A DNA stretch of 19,283 bases from an uncultured Oscillospiraceae bacterium. GTDB lineage: Bacteria; Bacillota; Clostridia; Oscillospirales; Oscillospiraceae. How positions within the stretch are numbered: position 1 is the stretch's first letter; each line of letters begins with the position of its first letter. Below the pieces are notes generated by a model. That model saw only the letters and a program-made list of their open reading frames with translations, did not search any database and was not told the origin of the DNA. Both the position numbers and the translations under genes were made by a program. Shown here one piece after another: positions 14,492-19,283 of this stretch. The DNA lies in the NCBI GenBank assembly GCA_910584805.1, contig CAJUCB010000007.1:22967-42249 (forward strand), read 5' to 3'.

Positions 14492-15457
14492 TTACAACAG
14501 TATCACCACCAGCGCCCGGACCCCCAGGCAAAGGAGAAGCGCTAGAATGCTGGCGGCATATAGCGCCCGATTGGCCCGCAAGATGTCCTCCGGTTCCACC
14601 GGGCGGCAGCTGTCCCCAATGGTGGGTTTTTCATGCAGCATCCCAAAATACCAGGCTGGGCCCGCCAACTGTATCCCCAAGGCCCCGGCACAGGCGGACT
14701 CTGTTTGGGCAGAATTGGGGCTGGGGTGATTGCGCCTATCCCGCCGCCAGATACGGAACGCCCCCTTGGCATCCTGCCCCACCAGTGAGGCCGCAGCAAT
14801 CCACAGGAGTGCCGCCAGGCGGGCGGGCAGGTAGTTCGCCCCATCGTCCAGCTTCGCCGCCGCTCGGCCGAACTGCAAATACCGCTCGTTTTTATACCCG
14901 ATCATACTGTCCATGGTGTTGACTGCCTTATAGGCCAGGGCCAGAGGTGCACCGCCTATGGTCATATAAAACAGCGGCGCCAGAACCCCGTCGGCGAAGT
15001 TCTCCGCCACTGTCTCCACCGCCGCCCGGGTCACGCCCTCAGAGGTCAACGCCTCGGTGTCCCGCCCAACAATGCGGGATACCGCCTTGCGGGCGGCGGA
15101 CAAGCTGTCCGTGGTCAGGGCGGTATATACCCGCCTGCTCTCCTGGGCCAGCCCCTTCACCGCCAGGGCCTGCCAGCACCACAGGGCCTGCACCCCGAAG
15201 CCCAGCGCCGGATGCAGATATGATGCACCCAGAACGATACTCCATGTAATCGCCAGGGTTCCCACTGGCAGCAGGACAGCCAAAAGCGTACCTCCCAAAC
15301 GCAGTCCCGCTGGTGTAGCGGGAAAAATACAGCGAAAAACACGCTCCAATCCCACAATGGCCTTTCCCATCAACACCACTGGATGGGGCAGCCACACCGG
15401 GTCCCCCAACAGCAGATCCAGAAAAAAACCGCAGGCTATCGCCCCTAAGAGCGCCAT
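14492..15457 (-). CDS. cbiB: Adenosylcobinamide-phosphate synthase CbiB
   Basis: CbiB is an integral membrane enzyme that joins aminopropanol phosphate to adenosylcobyric acid to give adenosylcobinamide phosphate. The 321-residue protein starts with a hydrophobic helix, followed by the family motif GDPVWLPHPVVLMG (18-31). Further hydrophobic segments lie near 55-100, 165-185 and 225-240, and one at the C-terminus. The central VAENFADGVLAPLFY and KAVNTMDSMIGYKNERY stretches are diagnostic. ATG 15457 is preferred over TTG 15463 because GTGAGG is well spaced from the ATG and too close to the TTG. The start lies inside the 3' end of the cobC-type gene (13-base overlap), and a 14-base gap leads to cobD, whose product is its substrate. 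Confidence 0.96.
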   Translation of the reverse strand: MALLGAIACGFFLDLLLGDPVWLPHPVVLMGKAIVGLERVFRCIFPATPAGLRLGGTLLAVLLPVGTLAITWSIVLGASYLHPALGFGVQALWCWQALAVKGLAQESRRVYTALTTDSLSAARKAVSRIVGRDTEALTSEGVTRAAVETVAENFADGVLAPLFYMTIGGAPLALAYKAVNTMDSMIGYKNERYLQFGRAAAKLDDGANYLPARLAALLWIAAASLVGQDAKGAFRIWRRDRRNHPSPNSAQTESACAGALGIQLAGPAWYFGMLHEKPTIGDSCRPVEPEDILRANRALYAASILALLLCLGVRALVVILL

Positions 15458-16068
15458 GACCAAACGTCCTCACCGCTGGATACATAGGAGAGCTTTCTCA
15501 CCACTTCCACGCCGTTGCCACTGTTCCACAGCCCTTGATCCGTCCGAAGAAGATAGCCACTGCCATTGGGGGCGTACCATGCAAAATACGGACGATGGGG
15601 CCGGGCATAGCGCTCCATCACCGCCATTTGTGTTCCCCCGTGGGCCACGATACACAAAAGCGTCTCCCCCCGGTCCAGCGCTTCCTCCACAAGCGCTGCG
15701 AATGCCCCGCAAGTCCGGGCCGCAAACGCCTCCATGCTCTCACCGCCAGGAATCTTACCCTGGCAATTCCCATCCACCCAGGCACGGTAGGCCTGGTCCT
15801 GGGCCATCTCATCGGCGGTACGTCCTTCAAAGTCCCCCAGGTCCATTTCCTGGAGCCCTTCCAACACAAGCTGCTCCGCCTCCGGGAAGAGGCGTTGGGC
15901 CGTCTGCCTGGCTCGCATCAGAGGGGACACATATACGGCTTTGGGAAACACCTCCGCTTGACAAAGTGATTCTGCCCCCTCTGGGGAGAGCGGGATATCC
16001 CGCAGGCCCTGGTAACGTCGCTCCCGATTGTATTGCGTCTCCCCATGGCGCAGCAAATAGATCTCCAT
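15445..16068 (-). CDS. cobC: Histidine phosphatase, probable alpha-ribazole phosphatase
   Basis: This 207-residue protein belongs to the phosphoglycerate mutase-like histidine phosphatases. Phospho-acceptor His8 lies in LLRHGET (5-11). Other conserved sites are the Arg in SPLMRARQTA (48-57), Glu74 in LQEMDLGDFEG and His143 in VAHGG. In the cobalamin operon its likely role is removal of phosphate from alpha-ribazole phosphate or from cobalamin 5'-phosphate. The motifs alone cannot exclude another small phosphatase of the family; the assignment leans on position. ATG 16068-16066 is chosen because GGGAGG lies 5 bases upstream and the RHG motif is then at the usual distance. It overlaps the stop of the preceding gene by one base and the start of cbiB by 13. 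Confidence 0.85.
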   Translation of the reverse strand: MEIYLLRHGETQYNRERRYQGLRDIPLSPEGAESLCQAEVFPKAVYVSPLMRARQTAQRLFPEAEQLVLEGLQEMDLGDFEGRTADEMAQDQAYRAWVDGNCQGKIPGGESMEAFAARTCGAFAALVEEALDRGETLLCIVAHGGTQMAVMERYARPHRPYFAWYAPNGSGYLLRTDQGLWNSGNGVEVVRKLSYVSSGEDVWSWRS

Positions 16069-16403
16069 CACAGCCTCCCTTTCAGTACGGTGGGGATGCC
16101 ACAAAACACCCGCACCACAGTGTCCGCCCGCTGGGCCAGCAGGCAGGCCAAACGGCCTGCCCGCTCCCTGGCCCGGCGCTGGGCTGGGTCTATGGGGACC
16201 ACACCGCCGCCCATCTCCGTGGCAATCACAACGGGGTACTGTTCTGCCAGCCGTCCTGCCAGTGTATCCAGGTTCTCGTCCCCAGCAGCCAGGTCTTCCA
16301 CGTTCCAGATCGCCAGACGGGAAAAGTCCTCTTCTTCACAGTGCAGGAGTTCTCGTGCAACCTCCCGCTTGCCGCTGAACAGCGGCCCGGTGATAAAAAT
16401 CAT
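16068..16403 (-). CDS. Short CobU-like protein (adenosylcobinamide kinase-related)
   Basis: This 111-residue protein is related to CobU but about 65 residues shorter. Its N-terminus has a P-loop-like GPLFSGKR (6-13), in which the usual Ser/Thr after the lysine is Arg. The C-terminal half TEMGGGVVPIDPAQRRARE resembles the NEVGxGIVP region of Salmonella CobU (from memory) and ends with a GIPTVLKG match. The middle of CobU, with the guanylylated His and the LLEC segment, is missing. The start is ATG 16403 with GGGAGG 6 bases upstream; the open frame to 16475 runs into cobS and is rejected. It sits between cobS and cobC with an 11-base gap and a one-base overlap. It could be a partner of the full-length CobU, a stand-alone kinase or a decaying duplicate. 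No frameshift is visible. Confidence 0.75.
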   Translation of the reverse strand: MIFITGPLFSGKREVARELLHCEEEDFSRLAIWNVEDLAAGDENLDTLAGRLAEQYPVVIATEMGGGVVPIDPAQRRARERAGRLACLLAQRADTVVRVFCGIPTVLKGRL

Positions 16404-16414
16404 CCTGTTCCTCC

Positions 16415-17200
16415 CTATCCTGTCCCCAATGCCCGGAGGAGCAGTTGGGCCGCCACCAAAGCGGTCAACTGCCACAGCTCAGCCACTTGCAAGAACCATC
16501 CAGCCAGGTCCCCGCTCACGCCGCCAAACTGCTTCTTCGCCACCCTCCAATACCAAACCAGCGCCGCCAACGCCGCCAGGGCCATGGCTATGCCCCCGAT
16601 GTCCCCCAGCGCCGCCATCCCTCCGGCCGAAGCACAGATCAACAGCAACAGGATATTTTTTACCCGGCGGCGGTCTGCCGCAGTGGCAAAGCTATGGGCA
16701 AGGCCACTGTCCTTGGCCAGGGGGAACACGGCAATGGCATAGCCGGAAAGGCTCCGCTCCAACACGAAAGCCAGACCCACACAGAAGGGGGTATTCCCTC
16801 CTGTCTCCACCACCGTACATAGGGCAAGCATCCAAACAAAATACACACACAGCCGGATCACTGCAAAGGCCCCACAGTGGGGGTCCGCCAAAATCTCCTG
16901 CTTCCGCTTTTGGGGGGCACAACTGGCCAAGGCATCACAGGTGTCGGCGTATCCGTCCAGGTGGATGCCCCCGGTGACCAGCACCGGCACCAGGCAAAGC
17001 CCCGCCCCCCGCAGCAGATCCGGCATTGCGAGAAACTCCGCCAGCGCCGTCCAGCCCCACCAGCATAGGCCGCACACCAGCCCCACCAGGGGAAAGGCGC
17101 ACAGGGCATAGCGCATGTTCCGGGGCGTCCACGCCGGTTGGGGCAACGGCAGGGCAGAAAACATCCCAAAGGCCATAGCGATGGTTTGAAAAACAATCAT
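16415..17200 (-). CDS. cobS: Adenosylcobinamide-GDP ribazoletransferase (cobalamin synthase)
   Basis: CobS is a polytopic membrane enzyme that joins adenosylcobinamide-GDP with alpha-ribazole or its phosphate to complete the nucleotide loop. The 261-residue protein has the N-terminal FGMFSALPLP pattern, the metal-binding motif GGIHLDGYADTCDAL (77-91), DPHCGAFAVI (106-115) and several hydrophobic helices across the rest of the chain. ATG 17200 is used: it overlaps the cobU stop as ATGA, and GGAG lies 8 bases upstream. The open frame to 17245 lies inside cobU. The usual motif has Leu and Ala where Tyr and Cys occur here, a mild change. It stands between the two CobU-related genes, and CobU makes its substrate. 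Confidence 0.95.
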   Translation of the reverse strand: MIVFQTIAMAFGMFSALPLPQPAWTPRNMRYALCAFPLVGLVCGLCWWGWTALAEFLAMPDLLRGAGLCLVPVLVTGGIHLDGYADTCDALASCAPQKRKQEILADPHCGAFAVIRLCVYFVWMLALCTVVETGGNTPFCVGLAFVLERSLSGYAIAVFPLAKDSGLAHSFATAADRRRVKNILLLLICASAGGMAALGDIGGIAMALAALAALVWYWRVAKKQFGGVSGDLAGWFLQVAELWQLTALVAAQLLLRALGTG

Positions 17201-17727
17201 GGCATGTTCTCCTGTCCGCCTTTGTGGCAAACTGGCAGGCCGCATACCAGTTCATATACCGCATCCGCTTGGGCAGCCAGGCGGCGGTTCACCGTAGCCA
17301 GTAGGCGCAGATAGTGTAAGGTATCCCCCTCATAGTCTGTCCCGGCAGAGAACAGCTCCCCGGAGACGATTACCAAGTGCTCACACTGCATCCGCAGCCT
17401 GTCCACCCCTCGGAGGATGGCCTCCAAGGCCGCCCCCCCTGCCCCCTCCGGGTCGTACAGCTCGTTGGCCACCAGGTTGGTCATACACTCCAACAAAACG
17501 TTCCCTCGCTCCGGCAGCACCAGCCCTGACAAGTCCGTGTACCGCTCGATGGTCACAAAGTCCTTCTGGGCACGCATGGCCCGGTGCCGTTCAATGCGCC
17601 GGCGGCATTCCAGATCAAAGGGGTACAGGGTGGCGATATAGTACCGCACCCCTTCGGCCTGGAGCAACAACTCCTCGGCAAAAGCGCTCTTCCCGCTGGC
17701 CGCGCCACCGATCACCAGAGATACCAT
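17197..17727 (-). CDS. cobU: Adenosylcobinamide kinase / adenosylcobinamide-phosphate guanylyltransferase
   Basis: CobU phosphorylates adenosylcobinamide and transfers GMP to the phosphate to form adenosylcobinamide-GDP. The 176-residue length is typical. It has P-loop GGAASGKS (7-14), the guanylylation motif RIERHRAMR with His48, LLECMTNLVANE (78-89), and NRRLAAQAD near 147-155. The NEVGxGIVP motif of the Salmonella enzyme is replaced colinearly by SGELFSAGTDYEG (122-134), with the Glu kept, which may mark a clostridial subtype. ATG 17727 is preferred over TTG 17730 because AGGAGG lies 6 bases before the ATG. It overlaps the cobT stop by one base and the cobS start by four. A second, short CobU-like gene lies downstream of cobS. 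Confidence 0.93.
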   Translation of the reverse strand: MVSLVIGGAASGKSAFAEELLLQAEGVRYYIATLYPFDLECRRRIERHRAMRAQKDFVTIERYTDLSGLVLPERGNVLLECMTNLVANELYDPEGAGGAALEAILRGVDRLRMQCEHLVIVSGELFSAGTDYEGDTLHYLRLLATVNRRLAAQADAVYELVCGLPVCHKGGQENMP

Positions 17728-18803
17728 CAAATTCCTCCTTGGGGGGTATAGGGTTCAATGCCGCAGCCGGAAAAGGTATAGCTCTCGGCATACACCGCCA
17801 GAGCCATATCCAGAAGCGGCAGGGCCGCCACCGCCCCAGTGCCCTCCCCCAGGCGCAGCCCGGCCGTGATCAGCGGCTTCTTCCCCAGGGCCGCCAGCAG
17901 GGCCTGTCCAGCAGGTTCGGCAGAAACATGGCTGGCCAAAATCGCCCCAGAGGCTTTGGGACACAGCCTCACCGCACACAAGGCCGCCGCCGCGCTGATG
18001 ACGCCGTCCATCACCACAGGGAGGCGGTATACCGCCCCCCCCAGGTACAGGCCACACAGCCCCGCCAGCTCAAAGCCCCCCACCTTTGCCAAAACGTCCA
18101 GGGGGTCTCCGGCGTCCGGACGATTCACCGCAATGGCCCGCTGGACCGCGTCAATCTTCCGGGCAAGCCCCGCATCCGACAGACCAGCCCCCCGCCCTGT
18201 CACCGCCTCCGGCGGACAGCCCAGCAGCACAGCACTCACCGCACTGGCGGCGGTGGTGTTGCCAATGCCCATCTCCCCTGCCGCCAAAATCTTCGTCCCC
18301 TGCTCCGCCTCCCGGCGGACCAGTTCCATCCCAGCACACACAGCTTGCACAGCCTGGGCCCGGCTCATGGCAGCACCCTGGGTCATATCCGCTGTGCCGT
18401 TGCCCACCCTCAGGTCCACCACGCCGGGATAGGGCGGGAAATCCACCACACCCAAATCCACAGGAACCACCTTGCAATCCGTCCGCGCCGCCATGCGACA
18501 TACCGAGGTCTGCCGGGCAGCCAGCCCACGGACTACGGCGGCGGTCACACTACTGTCCGTTTGGGTCACCCCCTGGGCGGTCACGCCGTGGTCGGCGCAC
18601 AGCACCAGCACTGCCCGGCGGGAGAGGTCGATGTCCGCACTTCCGGTCAATGTGGCGATCTGCTCCAACGCCTCCTCCAACAGGCCCAGGCCTCCCAGGG
18701 GCTTGGCGCAGGCGGCCCACCTCCGGTGCGCCTCTGCCCTGGCCTGTGAATCCGGCTCCGGTACCGCTGCCAGTTTTTCTAACAATTCCTTCTCTTGTTC
18801 CAT
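17727..18803 (-). CDS. cobT: Nicotinate-nucleotide-dimethylbenzimidazole phosphoribosyltransferase
   Basis: CobT activates the lower-ligand base by moving phosphoribose from nicotinate mononucleotide to it, giving an alpha-ribazole phosphate. The 358-residue length is normal. Visible motifs are KPLGGLGLLE (34-43), LCADHGVTAQGV (68-79), the glycine-rich ILAAGEMGIGNTTAAS, and GEGTGAVAALPLLDMA with the catalytic Glu at about residue 320. The start is ATG 18803 with GAGG 5 bases upstream. The frame stays open to 19115, but that extension lies wholly inside cbiA and has no CobT homology. The gene starts 7 bases after cbiA and ends one base into cobU. Which base it uses cannot be told from the sequence. 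Confidence 0.96.
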   Translation of the reverse strand: MEQEKELLEKLAAVPEPDSQARAEAHRRWAACAKPLGGLGLLEEALEQIATLTGSADIDLSRRAVLVLCADHGVTAQGVTQTDSSVTAAVVRGLAARQTSVCRMAARTDCKVVPVDLGVVDFPPYPGVVDLRVGNGTADMTQGAAMSRAQAVQAVCAGMELVRREAEQGTKILAAGEMGIGNTTAASAVSAVLLGCPPEAVTGRGAGLSDAGLARKIDAVQRAIAVNRPDAGDPLDVLAKVGGFELAGLCGLYLGGAVYRLPVVMDGVISAAAALCAVRLCPKASGAILASHVSAEPAGQALLAALGKKPLITAGLRLGEGTGAVAALPLLDMALAVYAESYTFSGCGIEPYTPQGGI

Positions 18804-18810
18804 CGCTTCC

Positions 18811-19283
18811 TCACGCTCCTCCCAATACACCCTTGGCAGCATATCCCGCCGCCGCAGCCACAAAGCGCTGGGACAATTGGGGGCTTCCCGCAAAGTACAG
18901 GTGGGGAAACGCCGCGTATAGCGATGGCCCCAGAAAGCCACAGTCCCAGCTTCTGCCGCTGATGGGTTTCTCCGCCCTGAGGGCCGTGCCGTTCTCTGTA
19001 CTGTCCCAGTGGTGGAACTCATGGGCCGGCACCGTCTCCCCGGTGCGGAATAGCAATCCATCCACTTTGGCGCTGAGTTGGGCATAGCCAAAGCGCACCA
19101 ACCGCCCGGCGGCAAACCCCGTCCCAGGCAGGGCGCCCGCCATAGGCAGCTTACGTCCCGTCCCGGCCTCTTCCAAGTGCTTTCCCAGATACAAAAAGCC
19201 GCCGCATTCCGCTACGGTGGGCATACCTGCCGCAACTGCCTGATATACTGCCCACCGCATCCCCTGGTTCTCGGAAAGGGCTT
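18811..19283 (-). CDS. cbiA: Cobyrinate a,c-diamide synthase, C-terminal part
   Basis: CbiA amidates the a and c side chains of (cobalt-)cobyrinate with glutamine and ATP. Only the C-terminal ~156 residues are in the window; the 5' part lies beyond 19283. What is seen is the class I glutamine amidotransferase domain. It shows the approach segment ALSENQGMRWAVYQA, nucleophile Cys in VAECGGFLYL, the VRFGYAQL segment, HEFHHWDS, and FPHLYFAGSP near the C-terminus, which holds an active-site His. The ATG at 19260 is internal and not the true start. CobB of the aerobic pathway is homologous; cbiA is chosen because of the anaerobic-type organism. It is the first visible gene of the operon and ends 7 bases before cobT. 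Confidence 0.93.
   Translation of the reverse strand, partial: ALSENQGMRWAVYQAVAAGMPTVAECGGFLYLGKHLEEAGTGRKLPMAGALPGTGFAAGRLVRFGYAQLSAKVDGLLFRTGETVPAHEFHHWDSTENGTALRAEKPISGRSWDCGFLGPSLYAAFPHLYFAGSPQLSQRFVAAAAGYAAKGVLGGA

Noticed and set aside
15057..16742. 561-codon plus-strand open frame across cbiB, cobC, the short cobU-like gene and cobS
   Set aside because: It is antisense to four well-supported genes, is rich in Pro, Arg, His and Ser as expected from a GC-rich shadow frame, and shows no recognisable domain.
18804..19115. Upstream extension of cobT by 104 codons
   Set aside because: The extension is the other frame of cbiA, has no CobT similarity, and a good start with a ribosome binding site exists at 18803.
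1..19283. Mobile elements, CRISPR arrays, defence genes, tRNA or rRNA genes
   Set aside because: No transposase, integrase, spaced repeat array or RNA gene was recognised; nearly all of the sequence is covered by conserved genes on one strand.

Overview
This GC-rich window carries 20 protein-coding genes and part of a 21st, all read on the minus strand, so transcription runs from high to low coordinates. The gene families, the tig-clpP-clpX-lon-ysxC and rbgA-rnhB-yraN orders, the strong AGGAGG-type ribosome binding sites and the GTG/TTG starts suggest a member of the Firmicutes. The best guess is a high-GC gut clostridium of the Oscillospiraceae/Ruminococcaceae type; this is inference, because no rRNA gene is present. 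No tRNA or rRNA genes, CRISPR arrays, insertion sequences or prophage genes were seen, and no gene-free stretch reaches 300 bases.

Region A (19283 to 11243) is a tightly packed cobalamin operon of ten genes: cbiA (cut by the window edge), cobT, cobU, cobS, a short cobU-like gene, a cobC-type phosphatase, cbiB, cobD, cbiP and cbiC. They cover a,c-diamidation, the remaining amidations, aminopropanol phosphate supply and attachment, and assembly of the nucleotide loop, plus one corrin-ring step (cbiC, placed last). Junctions overlap or are separated by at most 14 bases, so one transcript with translational coupling is likely. Its promoter, and any cobalamin riboswitch, would lie beyond position 19283.

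Region B (11173 to 7000) starts with a good promoter for rbgA. It continues with rnhB and yraN, which overlap their upstream neighbours, and then thrC and a metallophosphoesterase after a short gap. These genes serve 50S ribosome assembly, removal of ribonucleotides from DNA, an uncharacterised nuclease-like protein, and threonine synthesis.

Region C (6966 to 1) is a protein quality control block. Trigger factor and ClpP share a transcript that ends at a strong terminator at 4629-4660. clpX then has its own near-consensus promoter and is followed by lon, the ribosome-assembly GTPase ysxC, and the first 27 codons of a membrane protein that may be a formate/nitrite-type transporter.

Most of the window is conserved housekeeping content, and I did not find a clearly new system. 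The items most worth a second look are the pair of CobU-related proteins with complementary motif losses, an RNase HII whose GRG motif reads GVG, the repeat-built basic tail on trigger factor, and tandem hairpins in the clpX-lon spacer.
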